Assembly (NCBI GenBank): GCA_937901865.1
Contig: CALDID010000210.1
Location: forward strand, 1 to 26,991
DNA: 26,991 nucleotides
Direction of reading: 5' to 3'
From: an uncultured Treponema sp.
GTDB taxonomy: Bacteria > Spirochaetota > Spirochaetia > Treponematales > Treponemataceae
Position 1 is the stretch's first letter. Every line of letters begins with the position of its first letter. Below, piece after piece: positions 7,975-16,408 of the stretch. A program made the position numbers and the translations under genes. A model generated the notes under the pieces. The model saw only the letters and a program-made list of their open reading frames with translations, was not told where the DNA came from and did no database searches.

Positions 7975-8865
7975 ATGACAGCCGAAGACAAATCTCTTAT
8001 ATATACACTTTTGAAAAAAACAGCCTCGTTTGAATGTGGATTCACGCCGTCTGTGTTCGCTTCAGACACCCCCTCATTCGCCTCCGATGTCCCCCAAGCA
8101 CCGCAAACCGTGCAAACAATACAGTTTACGCCGAGCGAACAGGCAAAGCCGAACACTCTTGCTTTTGATTCACGAATGTCCGCCGCGCTCGCCGCTTCTG
8201 CCCTTCTTCAGCCACAGGCACAGCCTGTTTCTCCTCAGCCACAGGCAGTTTCTCAAGATGTGCAAACAAATGTGCAACAAGCGCAGGAAGAAACGCTGGA
8301 GAGCGTGGCGGCATTGGTGAAGGATTGCAGAAATTGCCGTCTTGCAGAAAAGCGGACGAATACGGTTTTTGGCGAAGGCGTTGCAAAGCCGCTCGTGCTT
8401 GTCGTGGGAGAGGGACCGGGGCACGATGAAGATGTTACAGGTCGCCCGTTTGTCGGCGCGGCGGGGCAGCTGTTGGACAAAATGCTTTCAGCGATTTCGC
8501 TTTCCCGCGCCACGAATTGCTACATCGCCAACGTGGTCAAATGCCGACCGCCTGCCAACCGCACGCCCGAAGCCGACGAGTGCGCAATTTGCCGAAAATA
8601 CCTCGATTCCCAGATAAAAATCCTCAAGCCCACGCTGATTTTAGCACTCGGCAACACCGCAATGCAGGCGCTCACGGGCTACAGCGGCATCACCAAATTG
8701 CACGGCATTTTCTTTATGGTCAACGGAATCCCCGTTATGCCGACCTATCACCCGAGCGCGCTCCTTCGCGACGTGAGCAAAAAGCGCGATGCGTGGGAAG
8801 ACCTCAAAGTGTTCCGCCGCCGTCTTGTCGCGTTCGTGGGCGAATACGGTCAAAGACCGTCTTGA
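7975..8865 (+). CDS. Uracil-DNA glycosylase, family 4 (iron-sulphur type)
   Basis: 296 residues from ATG at 7975. A TTG 13 codons upstream (7936) is in frame but forms the -35 box, so I reject it as start. The enzyme removes uracil from DNA in base-excision repair. The catalytic domain begins near residue 110. Family 4 motifs are GEGPGHDED (145-153), GRPFVGAAGQLLDKML and the C-terminal YHPSALLR. Four cysteines in the spacing for the 4Fe-4S cluster are C118, C121 (CRNC), C190 (VKCRPP) and C206. Residues about 30-105 are a Pro/Gln/Ala-rich linker carrying a small internal repeat (QPQAVSQ-like); the first 20 residues may be a separate helix. The C-terminal codons contain the hairpin ACGGTC-AAA-GACCGT (8846-8860). 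priA follows after 85 bases, separated by a terminator-like hairpin. Confidence 0.9.
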   Translation: MTAEDKSLIYTLLKKTASFECGFTPSVFASDTPSFASDVPQAPQTVQTIQFTPSEQAKPNTLAFDSRMSAALAASALLQPQAQPVSPQPQAVSQDVQTNVQQAQEETLESVAALVKDCRNCRLAEKRTNTVFGEGVAKPLVLVVGEGPGHDEDVTGRPFVGAAGQLLDKMLSAISLSRATNCYIANVVKCRPPANRTPEADECAICRKYLDSQIKILKPTLILALGNTAMQALTGYSGITKLHGIFFMVNGIPVMPTYHPSALLRDVSKKRDAWEDLKVFRRRLVAFVGEYGQRPS

Positions 8866-8909
8866 AACGGGCAGTCTTAATGATATGTCATTACCGTAAA
8901 AAATATGTC

Positions 8910-8939
8910 ATTACCGTACTTGATACGGTAATCTTTTTT
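8910..8939 (+). terminator. Terminator-like repeat hairpin behind the uracil-DNA glycosylase gene
   Basis: ATTACCGTA (8910-8918), loop CTTGA, TACGGTAAT (8924-8932): a perfect 9-bp stem followed by six Ts (8934-8939). It is a member of the TGTCATT repeat family of 3877-3977; a half copy (TGTCATTACCGTA) lies at 8886-8898. It probably limits read-through into priA. Confidence 0.6.
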
Positions 8940-8950
8940 CAGAGAGCAAA

Positions 8951-10921
8951 ATGAAATACTACGAAATCGTTTTTAATATTCCCGAAAACACGCCGTTCAC
9001 TTATTCTGCGGACGACACGACAAAGGGCTTTTCTGCCGAAATCGGAAAGCGGGCGGACGTGAAGTTTGGCGCGCGAAAAATGACGGGATACATCGTGTCT
9101 GAAAGCGATGAGCTTCCCAAAAACTGCCCCGTCAGTGCGGAGAAAATCAAGCCGATTCTCAACGTTCCCGACGAAGAGCCGCTGTTGACAGGCGAAATGC
9201 TCGACGTGGCAAAATGGGTGTCGAAATATTATCTGTGTTCGCTCGGCGAGGCGATTGCGTGTATGTTGCCGTCGGGAAAACGGGAGGCGAACAGTCTTGG
9301 CTTTTCGTTCATCGAAGACGCGGAGACGTTCCGCAAAAAATCGCTTTCCCGTGAGCAAGAAGCGGCGGTATCGGGCATTTTAGAAAGCGACGGATTTCAT
9401 TATCTTTACGGCAAAACGGGCAGCGGCAAAACCGAAGTTTTTTTGTCGGCAGCGGAAAAACTCCTTGAAAAACAAAAAGGCATTATCTACCTCGTGCCAG
9501 AAATCGCCCTTACCTCTCAAGTCGTCAAGGCGGTTGTTCAGCGGTTTGGGCAAACGGTCGCCGTGCTTCATTCGGGGCTTACGCCAAGCCAGCGGCTTTC
9601 GGAATGGAAGCGCATTTTGTCAAAAGAAGCCCGCATTGTCATCGGCGCGCGCTCTGCCATTTTTGCGCCTGTGCCAGAACTGGGAATGATTATCATCGAC
9701 GAAGAGCACGACAGCTCGTATAAATCGGGAAGCACGCCCCGTTATCACGCCCGCCAAGTCGCGATGTACCGCGCGCTCAAAAACAAAATCCCGCTCGTGA
9801 TGGGAAGCGCAACGCCGAGCGTGGAGGCGTGGCATTTGATGAATCAGGGCAAAATCAAAAAGCACGTTTTGACCCAGAGGCTTGCAGGCGGCGCAATGCC
9901 CGAAATCCGCGCGGTGAACCTGTCGCTGCACAAAAAAATGCAGGGCTGTTTGTCGGGCGAACTCGAAAAAGAAATCCGCGCCACACTCGAAGCGAAACGG
10001 CAGACGATTTTGTTTTTGAACCGACGCGGCTTCACGCATTTTTTCCGCTGCAATATGTGCGGCTATGAGCAAGTATGCAAAAATTGTTCCGTGCCGCTTA
10101 CCTATCACAAAAGCGAAAATCGTCTGCGCTGTCATTATTGCGGCTGGTCAATCGAGCCTTTAGCGCAGTGCCCAGAGTGCGGCTCTCTCGACATCGGCTA
10201 TGTCGGTTTCGGCACGGAATACATCGAAAGCGAAGTGAAAGCGAAGTTTCCGAGCGCGAAAGTTTTGCGAATCGACACGGATTCTATGACGAAAAAAGGC
10301 GAGCTGCAAGAAAAACTCGACTCGTTCCGCCGCGGAGAATATGATATTTTGCTCGGCACGCAGATGGTCGCAAAGGGGCTAAACTTCCCGTCGCTGCGCC
10401 TTGTCGGTGTCGTCAATGCGGACACGGGATTGCATTTGCCCGACTTCCGCGCCGCCGAAAAGACCTTCAGCCTCATCACGCAGGTCGCAGGTCGTGCGGG
10501 GCGATTTTTCCCCGACGGGCTTGTTATCGTGCAGTCGTTCAGCCCAGAGCGTGAGCCGATTTTGCGCGCGTGCGAAAACAATATCGATTTATTTTACAAA
10601 GAAGAGCTTGAAATGCGAAAGGTGTTGCTTTTTCCGCCGTTTTCGCGGCTGGTGCGCCTTGTCTTCCGCTCAAGCGATGAGGAAATCGCCGAAAAGACGG
10701 CAGAAGAGGCGGCGAGGGCTTTAGAAAATCAGGGATTTGAGATTTTAGGTCCTGCCGAATGTCCGCTGTTCAAGCTCTCGACGAACTACCGCTTTCAGCT
10801 CATTTTGCGCGGCGCAAACATCGCCAGAATGCAAGAAGCCGCCCGTCGCCTGCTTTCCACGTTCCGCGCCCCAGCCAAAGTCTATATCGAAATCGACGTA
10901 GACCCCGTGAGCCTGCTGTAA
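8951..10921 (+). CDS. priA: Primosomal protein N' (replication restart helicase PriA)
   Basis: 656 residues, ATG at 8951. PriA recognises stalled forks and D-loops, unwinds the lagging arm and starts loading of the replicative helicase. Order of parts: N-terminal 3'-DNA-binding domain (about 1-100, with KFGARKMTGYIV); Walker A GKTGSGKT (154-161); DEEH box (250-253); GSATPS; LNRRGF; zinc-binding segment with eight cysteines at 367, 370, 376, 379, 394, 397, 407 and 410; motif VI QVAGRAGR; and the C-terminal domain ending VYIEIDVDPVSLL. All key residues are present and the length is slightly short for the family (about 650-730). Its stop lies one base from the stop of the convergent lipoprotein gene. 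Confidence 0.97.
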   Translation: MKYYEIVFNIPENTPFTYSADDTTKGFSAEIGKRADVKFGARKMTGYIVSESDELPKNCPVSAEKIKPILNVPDEEPLLTGEMLDVAKWVSKYYLCSLGEAIACMLPSGKREANSLGFSFIEDAETFRKKSLSREQEAAVSGILESDGFHYLYGKTGSGKTEVFLSAAEKLLEKQKGIIYLVPEIALTSQVVKAVVQRFGQTVAVLHSGLTPSQRLSEWKRILSKEARIVIGARSAIFAPVPELGMIIIDEEHDSSYKSGSTPRYHARQVAMYRALKNKIPLVMGSATPSVEAWHLMNQGKIKKHVLTQRLAGGAMPEIRAVNLSLHKKMQGCLSGELEKEIRATLEAKRQTILFLNRRGFTHFFRCNMCGYEQVCKNCSVPLTYHKSENRLRCHYCGWSIEPLAQCPECGSLDIGYVGFGTEYIESEVKAKFPSAKVLRIDTDSMTKKGELQEKLDSFRRGEYDILLGTQMVAKGLNFPSLRLVGVVNADTGLHLPDFRAAEKTFSLITQVAGRAGRFFPDGLVIVQSFSPEREPILRACENNIDLFYKEELEMRKVLLFPPFSRLVRLVFRSSDEEIAEKTAEEAARALENQGFEILGPAECPLFKLSTNYRFQLILRGANIARMQEAARRLLSTFRAPAKVYIEIDVDPVSLL

Positions 10922-10922
10922 G

Positions 10923-11354
10923 CTATTTGATGAGAAAATACATCACCGAGTTTTTCCGCCTGTAGCACATACCGTGGTCTTTTTCGATGAGCCAATCGGC
11001 ATAAAGAGCGGCTTTCTCCTCGTCAAATCCCCAGCCCGTCAGATGCGCCTTTATCGCGGTTTTATTCCACGAATGTTTTTGCGCATTCTTGTGAGAATCA
11101 AGCCAATCGCTGACTTTTCCCCAATCAGCCGCCGATGAAATCTCTTTAATGCCGTCTTCTCCATTTCCCACAATTTCGCACGGCATTTCTGAAACCAAAT
11201 CCGCATACAAGCCGCTATAAGTGTACACCGTATACGTTTCGTCGTCCTCTTCATCGTTTATAGTGATGGTGCAGGAAGCGAAAATGAGTGCCGAGAAAAC
11301 AAGAAAAGGCAACATTGAATTGAATCTAAAAAGTTTTGAGAAAAAAATCTTCAT
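10923..11354 (-). CDS. Small putative lipoprotein of unknown function
   Basis: 143 residues, ATG at 11354. The N-terminus has a basic segment, a hydrophobic core (LPFLVFSALIFASC) and a lipobox FASC with Cys28. The mature part starts with an acidic stretch (TINDEEDDETYTVY), then a compact domain with three Trp (AADWGKVSDWL, LTGWGFDEEKAALYADWLIE) that I do not recognise. The -10 box TATAAT ends only 7 bases before ATG, so the message may be leaderless; AAGGG directly before the ATG is too close for normal spacing. The gene converges on priA with a one-base gap, so the two 3' ends must overlap as antisense transcripts. Confidence 0.75.
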   Translation of the reverse strand: MKIFFSKLFRFNSMLPFLVFSALIFASCTITINDEEDDETYTVYTYSGLYADLVSEMPCEIVGNGEDGIKEISSAADWGKVSDWLDSHKNAQKHSWNKTAIKAHLTGWGFDEEKAALYADWLIEKDHGMCYRRKNSVMYFLIK

Positions 11355-11361
11355 ACCCTTG

Positions 11362-11389
11362 ATTATACACGATTATCCGAAAGAAACAA
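11362..11389 (-). promoter_or_regulatory. Promoter of the small lipoprotein gene (leaderless candidate)
   Basis: Minus strand TTGTTT (11384-11389), 16-base spacer, perfect TATAAT (11362-11367), then 7 bases to ATG at 11354. The predicted start of transcription falls at or within a base or two of the start codon. Confidence 0.55.
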
Positions 11390-11449
11390 CGGGGCGACCG
11401 TTTTGCGCAAATAAATTCACGGATTAAAAAGGAACGGGGAGCATTTTGA

Positions 11450-11630
11450 GCCTTTATAGCACGAAAAACACTTCGCACCGTGTTGGCAGAAACATATTAG
11501 CGCGAAAAATGTAAGAAATTTTACTAACCAGACGCTTTATAGCGAAAAAAAAGCTCGCCCAGCGTCGGCAAGCTCTTTATAGTACGATAAAGGCACGAAA
11601 TTTTGTTGGCAGAGCGTTTTTCGCTCAATA
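11450..11630. repeat. Degenerate direct repeats (CTTTATAG...TTGGCAGA) behind truA
   Basis: CTTTATAG-like starts followed by ACGAAA/GCGAAA and then a (T/C)GGCA-containing end recur three times: near 11452 (TTTATAGCACGAAAAAC, GTTGGCAGA), 11535 (CTTTATAGCGAAAA, GTCGGCAAGC) and 11574 (TCTTTATAGTACGAT, GTTGGCAGA). The middle copy is the truA terminator. A further hairpin, GAGCG-TTTTT-CGCTC, is at 11612-11626, right behind the truA stop. Confidence 0.45.
11545..11574 (-). terminator. Rho-independent terminator of the dxs-truA operon
   Basis: Minus strand AGCTTGCC (11574-11567), loop of 7 bases, GGCGAGCT (11559-11552), then a run of eight Ts (11552-11545). The 8-bp stem has one G-T pair. It lies about 70 bases behind the truA stop. 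Confidence 0.75.
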
Positions 11631-11640
11631 AAGCCTCGCC

Positions 11641-12411
11641 TTAAACGTGGCGGCGTTTTCCGTCGAAGTTGATTGACCACAGGAAAAGCCCTTGCGGCGG
11701 CGCGGTCGGTCCTGCTCTTTTGCGGTCGCGGCTCTTGAGAATTTCCTCAAAATCGTCGCCCGTCAAGCCCATTTTCTCGAAGAACACAAAACTGCCCGTC
11801 AGTGAGCGCACCATTTTCCACAAAAACGCGTTCGCCGTAATCTCGAACACGATTTTTTCGCCCTCAGGATAGAACACGGCTTTTTCAATGTAGCGGTTCG
11901 TCGAAAGGCTCATATCGCCAGAAGCCGCAAAGGTCGCGCAGTCGGTCTCTCCGTGCAATCGGCGCGCCATATCGTTGAGGCGATTGAGGTCGGGACGGCG
12001 GTGCAAAGCCCATACGAACGGCATTTCGCTCGCGAGGGGCGACACACCGCAATGCAGAAAGTAGCGATAGGTGCGGCTCGTCGCGGAAAAGCGCGCAGAA
12101 AAATCGTCGCTCACCACTTTCGCCGCCATAATGCGCACGTCGTTCGGCAAAAACGAATTGAGCGCAATCGGGTATTTTTCCGCAGGAATCGAATCGATGG
12201 GGCTGAAAAAATTCGCCGCTTGAGCCGCCGCGTGCACTCCAGAATCAGTGCGTCCGCTGCCAGCCAAATCGATGTGCGTTTTGTGGATTTTCTCTAATGC
12301 CTTTTCAATTTCGCCCTGCACCGTGCGCATTTCGCCAGTTTTTTGCTCCTGCCGCTGCCAGCCGCAAAAGTTCGTGCCGTCATACGAAATCGTCAACAAG
12401 ATGTTTCTCAT
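11641..12411 (-). CDS. truA: tRNA pseudouridine synthase A
   Basis: 256 residues, the usual TruA length. It converts uridines 38-40 of the tRNA anticodon stem-loop to pseudouridine. The N-terminal motif ISYDGTNFCGWQRQ and the catalytic loop GSGRTDSGVHAAAQAANF are clear; Asp56 is the nucleophile. The second half contains VFEITANAFLWKMVRSLTG, also family-typical. ATG at 12411 overlaps the stop of the upstream DUF2225 gene (TGA at 12408) in ATGA, so translation is probably coupled. It is the last gene of the seven-gene run and is followed by a terminator. Confidence 0.97.
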   Translation of the reverse strand: MRNILLTISYDGTNFCGWQRQEQKTGEMRTVQGEIEKALEKIHKTHIDLAGSGRTDSGVHAAAQAANFFSPIDSIPAEKYPIALNSFLPNDVRIMAAKVVSDDFSARFSATSRTYRYFLHCGVSPLASEMPFVWALHRRPDLNRLNDMARRLHGETDCATFAASGDMSLSTNRYIEKAVFYPEGEKIVFEITANAFLWKMVRSLTGSFVFFEKMGLTGDDFEEILKSRDRKRAGPTAPPQGLFLWSINFDGKRRHV

Positions 12412-13319
12412 TCGCCCTCTTCTTCCTCGTCGTCGTCAGAGAAGATGTTTTGCGCCGAAAGCTCCTTTGTCAGCTGTTCGTACAAAGCGCGCGCGTGCTC
12501 CAAAAGTGCGGAAGGCTTGTTTTTGCTTGATTTTCCCAGTCCGAAAATGCGCGCAATAGAGCGTTTGTATTCGTCGAGCTTTTTGCCGCGCAGAGCCATA
12601 TCGTCCTTCTGTCCGTACTTGTATTCGAGCAAGCCGCACAGATAGATAATGCCGTCGTAGCCGTAATTTTTGTCGATGTCAGGTCCTAAGTTCGCTATTG
12701 TGCCGACGCTTTCCTCGCCCGTCGTTTCTTTGATGAGCGTCTGCTGATAATAAAACAGAGCCTTTCGGTAAAACACCTCCGCGACGTAATCGTAATTGTG
12801 GTTCGGCACAAGGCGATTCAAGTCTTTGCACAGCCACGCCAAGCGAATAGAAAGAATAGCGCATTTTGCACTCGGCGTGTATTTTGGGTCAACATGAGTG
12901 TAGCACTGCAAGGCTAAATAGTGCATAGCCGCGCCGTCGAATAAAGTGCGCTGATGATTCAAGTCGTAGTGCGGAAAAATAAGCTCAACGGCAGCTTTTC
13001 GCTCGGAGCTCGTGTTCAAAAGAGAATCGAGGCTGTTTTTGTCGTCGATGATGTGGAAATCGTCCCAAAAAAGCGCGGTGTGGCAAGATGGGCACGCTCC
13101 GATTTTGTAGATAATCGGGAAAATCTCGCCGTAGCGTTCGGTCGGAATAAAGTTGCGGTGCAGTTCGTCGGTCAGCTCTCCTGCGTTCATTCGGCCGCTT
13201 CCAGAAAGCATTTCTTCCTTGTCAAACATCTTTTGACACACAGGACACTGAACCTTTTCCTTTGACCAAAACGAAATCGCACCTTTCTTTTTAGGTTCAT
13301 TTTTCTTCGCTCTAAGCAT
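12408..13319 (-). CDS. DUF2225 family protein
   Basis: 303 residues. Two CxxC pairs, C25-P-V-C28 and C76-P-S-C79, look like a split zinc ribbon, as in the DUF2225 family found in Firmicutes and spirochaetes. The following helical part (ERKAAVELIFPHYDLN, AKCAILSIRLAWLCKDLNR, YYQQTLIKETTGEES) is TPR-like. The protein ends in an acidic tail (SDDDEEEEGE) that overlaps the truA start. The N-terminus is very basic (RAKKNEPKKKG). The molecular function is not known; the position between acpS and truA suggests a housekeeping role. It starts 10 bases behind the acpS stop. Confidence 0.85.
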   Translation of the reverse strand: MLRAKKNEPKKKGAISFWSKEKVQCPVCQKMFDKEEMLSGSGRMNAGELTDELHRNFIPTERYGEIFPIIYKIGACPSCHTALFWDDFHIIDDKNSLDSLLNTSSERKAAVELIFPHYDLNHQRTLFDGAAMHYLALQCYTHVDPKYTPSAKCAILSIRLAWLCKDLNRLVPNHNYDYVAEVFYRKALFYYQQTLIKETTGEESVGTIANLGPDIDKNYGYDGIIYLCGLLEYKYGQKDDMALRGKKLDEYKRSIARIFGLGKSSKNKPSALLEHARALYEQLTKELSAQNIFSDDDEEEEGE

Positions 13320-13329
13320 ATTTCCTCCC

Positions 13330-13713
13330 TCAATCTTCTCTATGCTCTATTACAACAAATGCAAGCGCGCTCATTTTTTCGTGGCTTAACGAAACGTGAA
13401 CCGCGCACTTGCCAAATGTATTCTCTAAAATCTCTTTTGCCTTGCCTTCGATGTGCATTACAGGCTTTCCGCGCTCGTCGTTCGTGATATACACGCATTT
13501 TGTTGAAAACACAAGCCCCGTACCGACCGCCTTTGCAAACGCTTCTTTTGCGGCAAAGCGCGCGGCGTAATGTTCGCACAGCTTTTGCTCTTTCGCCGTT
13601 TTGGAAAACAGCATTTCGCTTTCGCTAAAGATGTATCGAAGCATTTTTTCGTCATTGACCCATTTTTTCAATCGGCTCACGTCAACGATGTCGCACCCAA
13701 TTCCACAAATCAT
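13330..13713 (-). CDS. acpS: Holo-[acyl-carrier-protein] synthase
   Basis: 127 residues, normal for AcpS. It transfers 4'-phosphopantetheine from CoA to the serine of acyl carrier protein, needed for fatty acid synthesis. The metal-binding motif GIGCDIVDVSRLKK (Asp8) and the second motif YAARFAAKEAFAKAVGTG (Glu57) are intact, as is the end VSLSHEKMSALAFVVIE. ATG at 13713 has GAGAAG upstream; cdaR ends 31 bases before it. The short form is the trimeric bacterial AcpS type rather than Sfp. Confidence 0.96.
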   Translation of the reverse strand: MICGIGCDIVDVSRLKKWVNDEKMLRYIFSESEMLFSKTAKEQKLCEHYAARFAAKEAFAKAVGTGLVFSTKCVYITNDERGKPVMHIEGKAKEILENTFGKCAVHVSLSHEKMSALAFVVIEHRED

Positions 13714-13744
13714 TTTTTTTTCTTCTCACATTATTTTCGCTCTT

Positions 13745-14782
13745 TCAGTTCGCCTCTTCTGTCGGCTCAACCACTTGTGCACTTTCATCGTCCTGTGCAA
13801 CATCTTCGCTTTTTGCAGACTCGAAAACAACTTTGACCGTCTTTTTTTCTTTATCGGCAAGTACCGCCCCCGACGGAACAAAAATAGACACAGGCACATC
13901 ATATTCCCCTGCGCTTAGCACCTTTGAGCAATCAGCCCGCGCGATTATGCGAGAAGACGAGAGCTTTTCGAGAAACAGCAGATTGCCCGAAAGATTTGCG
14001 CTCACTGTTTGCGACAGCGATTTTTCGGCAATTTTCACCTCTGGGTGCAATCCGATAAACTGCACGCTAATATTCGTAAACAGCTTCAAATCTTGAACCG
14101 CCGTTATGCCGACTCGCACCGATATTGCGTTCGGTTCTTCGATTTTTATCGCCTTATTCAAATTGACCAGCTTTGTTTTTACAGAAAACGTGTCAAAATG
14201 GTTGACGACATCAATGTCTTCGGTGATGACGCTTTGCACTTCGCTCACCGCACTTTTCGGCCCTGAAATAAACACGGAATTCGGCACAATGCTGATGTCG
14301 TTTTGTATATATCCCCTGTCCACTTCGCCAGAAATGCTCGCCTCTATCGGAACATAGCGATAAGAGAGCTTTTCAAGGCTGACATACACGCTTTCAGGCT
14401 CGCTCGTGATTTCAAGCGGTTCAATGAGCTTTATTTCGTCTGGCAAATCAAGATACACGCTCACTTTTTCGCTTCCCTCTTTTGAAAAGCGAGAAATGTC
14501 GAGATACGCCTTGATGTCGGCTTTTTTCGCTTCGATTTTAGAGATGTCGTCGGCTTCTGCGCGAACGATGAGCTTTACCGAGTTGATTGCGTTGCCCGTT
14601 TCGTCTGTGATGCCCACCGATACAACGCCGCCCTCTTGCTTTACCGACAGCGGCACGATAAACGCCTTTCGCTCGATGTTCGCCGTTTGCCGCAAAAAGA
14701 AAAGAAGCAGCGCAATAACAAAGCAGATGACTTTGACGACCCATTTATCAGTGATTTTTTCAAATAATGGCTGTATGTTCAT
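13745..14782 (-). CDS. cdaR: YbbR-domain protein, CdaR-like regulator of diadenylate cyclase
   Basis: 345 residues. One N-terminal membrane helix (VVKVICFVIALLLFFL, about residues 14-29) is followed by repeated YbbR domains outside the membrane, recognisable from segments such as VPLSVKQEGG, DLPDEIKLIEPLEI and VPIEASISG. The C-terminus is acidic (DVAQDDESAQVVEPTEEAN). In Firmicutes, CdaR binds CdaA and tunes c-di-AMP synthesis. Here the ATG at 14782 overlaps the cdaA stop by 23 bases, which supports the same pairing. AAGGA lies 8-9 bases before the start. The function is inferred from family and position. Confidence 0.88.
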   Translation of the reverse strand: MNIQPLFEKITDKWVVKVICFVIALLLFFLRQTANIERKAFIVPLSVKQEGGVVSVGITDETGNAINSVKLIVRAEADDISKIEAKKADIKAYLDISRFSKEGSEKVSVYLDLPDEIKLIEPLEITSEPESVYVSLEKLSYRYVPIEASISGEVDRGYIQNDISIVPNSVFISGPKSAVSEVQSVITEDIDVVNHFDTFSVKTKLVNLNKAIKIEEPNAISVRVGITAVQDLKLFTNISVQFIGLHPEVKIAEKSLSQTVSANLSGNLLFLEKLSSSRIIARADCSKVLSAGEYDVPVSIFVPSGAVLADKEKKTVKVVFESAKSEDVAQDDESAQVVEPTEEAN

Positions 14783-15545
14783 CGGATTTTTCCTTTACTT
14801 TTTTGTCGTCTTTATTGAGATTCAAAAGGCTTTCAAGCGTCTTTTTCAGCTCGTTCATACTCAAATCGTAGTGCAGACTTGAATCATAGGCAAGGCTAAT
14901 CGCGCCCGTTTCCTCCGACACGATTAAAACAACTGCATCACTCACGCTTGCTTGACCGAGTGCCGCGCGATGACGAGTACCGAACGTCTTTTTGATTTCG
15001 TAGTTTTCGCTTAACGGCAAAAAGCAGCCCGCCGCATAGATTTTATTTCCTTGAATAATGCACGCCCCGTCGTGTAGCGGCGTGTCGTATTTGAATATCG
15101 TAACAAGAAGAGAACTCGAAATATCCGCATTTAAGACCTGCCCGATTCGCTTGATGTCGTCGATTTTGCTGTTGCGAAGCCACACGACGAGCATACCGCG
15201 GCGGAGCTTAGAAAGCTCTTCTGCCGCAATCAGCACGGATTCCACAGGAGTGTCTTTGGCGCGGTTGCCGAACGAAAACCACTCGTTTTGACCGAGCTTC
15301 AAGAACACTTTGCGAAGTTCTGGCTGAAACACAATCGCGATACTAATAAAAAGCACGTTCGTGATGTGTCCTAAAATCCAGTTGAGCGTATTGAGTTTCA
15401 TAATGTACGCAATGCCGTAAATCAAGCCCATAATTATCGCCGCGCGAATAATTTGCATACTGTTCGTTTTGGTTATCAGCTCATACGCCTTAAAAAGAAT
15501 AAACGTCAGAATACCAACGTCAAGAATCGCTATGATTACGCTCAT
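14760..15545 (-). CDS. cdaA: Diadenylate cyclase CdaA
   Basis: 261 residues from ATG at 15545 (MSVIIAILDVGILTFILFKA), which overlaps the folP stop in ATGA and has GGTGGAG upstream. The frame stays open a further 58 codons upstream, but that part reads folP DNA out of frame and is not protein-like. Three N-terminal membrane helices (about 3-20, 30-49, 60-74) are followed by the DAC domain with DGA (159-161, in LHDGACII) and RHR (191-193, in GTRHRAALG), the two catalytic signatures. It makes c-di-AMP from two ATP. c-di-AMP usually controls potassium transport, osmotic balance and the cell wall. Its partner cdaR follows. Confidence 0.95.
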   Translation of the reverse strand: MSVIIAILDVGILTFILFKAYELITKTNSMQIIRAAIIMGLIYGIAYIMKLNTLNWILGHITNVLFISIAIVFQPELRKVFLKLGQNEWFSFGNRAKDTPVESVLIAAEELSKLRRGMLVVWLRNSKIDDIKRIGQVLNADISSSLLVTIFKYDTPLHDGACIIQGNKIYAAGCFLPLSENYEIKKTFGTRHRAALGQASVSDAVVLIVSEETGAISLAYDSSLHYDLSMNELKKTLESLLNLNKDDKKVKEKSDEHTAII

Positions 15546-16387
15546 TTTACGCTCCACCCTGCATTTTTCACGGCTTTGAGGATTTTCAGCGAATCCACCG
15601 CCTCCGCCACATCGTGAACGCGAATCAGAGAGCATCCATTTAACACCGCCAATAAATCCGCCGCGACCGTGCCGACCATTCGCCCTCTCACGTCCCTTTC
15701 GGTGATTTCGCCGATACACGTCTTTCGCGACAATGCCATCAGCACGGGATATTCGCCGCCCAAAAGCTCGCCTGAGTGTGCGATTAAATCAAGATTGGCG
15801 CGCACATCTTTGCCGAATCCAATGCCTGCGTCAATGATGATTTTGTCTTTTGCAATGCCGTTTTCGAGCGCAAAGACGACGCGAGTTTTGAGATACTCGT
15901 TCACCTCACCGAATGCGTCGGTATACGAAGCATTTTTCTGCATTGATTCAGGCGTGCCGCGCTTGTGCATTAAGATGACGGGGATTTTTTTCTCTGCGAC
16001 AAAATGCGCCATTTGCTCATCATCTTCGAGCGCAGAAACATCGTTCAAGATGTCCGCCCCTGCATTAAATGCGGCTTCCATTACGGATTTTTTGCGCGTG
16101 TCAATGCTGATTGCGATGTCGCTCTTTTCCCGAATCGCCTGCACAATCGGCACAATCGCCTTGATTTCGTCCGCAGCATCAACATACTTCGCGTTCGGTC
16201 TTGTCGATTCCGCGCCAATGTCGATGATGTCCGCCCCCTCGTCTATGAGCTTAAACGCCCGCTCAATGCCGCCGCGGCTTTCTTCCCAAAACGAATCCTG
16301 CGTTGCATTCACAATTCCCATGACAAATGCGTCATACTTCGTTTCTATCACTCTATCGCGCAAATGCAATGTATGCAATCCACTCAT
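15542..16387 (-). CDS. folP: Dihydropteroate synthase
   Basis: 281 residues from ATG at 16387, preceded by GAAGAGG at 5-base spacing; a GTG two codons upstream (16393) is in frame but sits inside that ribosome-site region. The enzyme joins p-aminobenzoate to dihydropterin pyrophosphate in folate synthesis and is the sulfonamide target. Family motifs are MGIVNATQDSFWEESRGG (normally GILNVTPDSFSDGG), IIDIGAESTRPNAK, SIDTRK, NDVSALE, DAGIGFGKD, SRKTCIG and the end IRVHDVAEA. The first motif departs from the textbook form (Ala-Thr-Gln for Val-Thr-Pro). It starts 21 bases behind the dxs stop and overlaps cdaA. Confidence 0.93.
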   Translation of the reverse strand: MSGLHTLHLRDRVIETKYDAFVMGIVNATQDSFWEESRGGIERAFKLIDEGADIIDIGAESTRPNAKYVDAADEIKAIVPIVQAIREKSDIAISIDTRKKSVMEAAFNAGADILNDVSALEDDEQMAHFVAEKKIPVILMHKRGTPESMQKNASYTDAFGEVNEYLKTRVVFALENGIAKDKIIIDAGIGFGKDVRANLDLIAHSGELLGGEYPVLMALSRKTCIGEITERDVRGRMVGTVAADLLAVLNGCSLIRVHDVAEAVDSLKILKAVKNAGWSVK

Positions 16388-16408
16388 TTTCACCTCTTCA
16401 AAAATCCG

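Noticed and set aside
15546..15719. 58-codon N-terminal extension of cdaA
   Set aside because: It reads folP DNA out of frame; ATG at 15545 has a ribosome site and gives the normal CdaA start.
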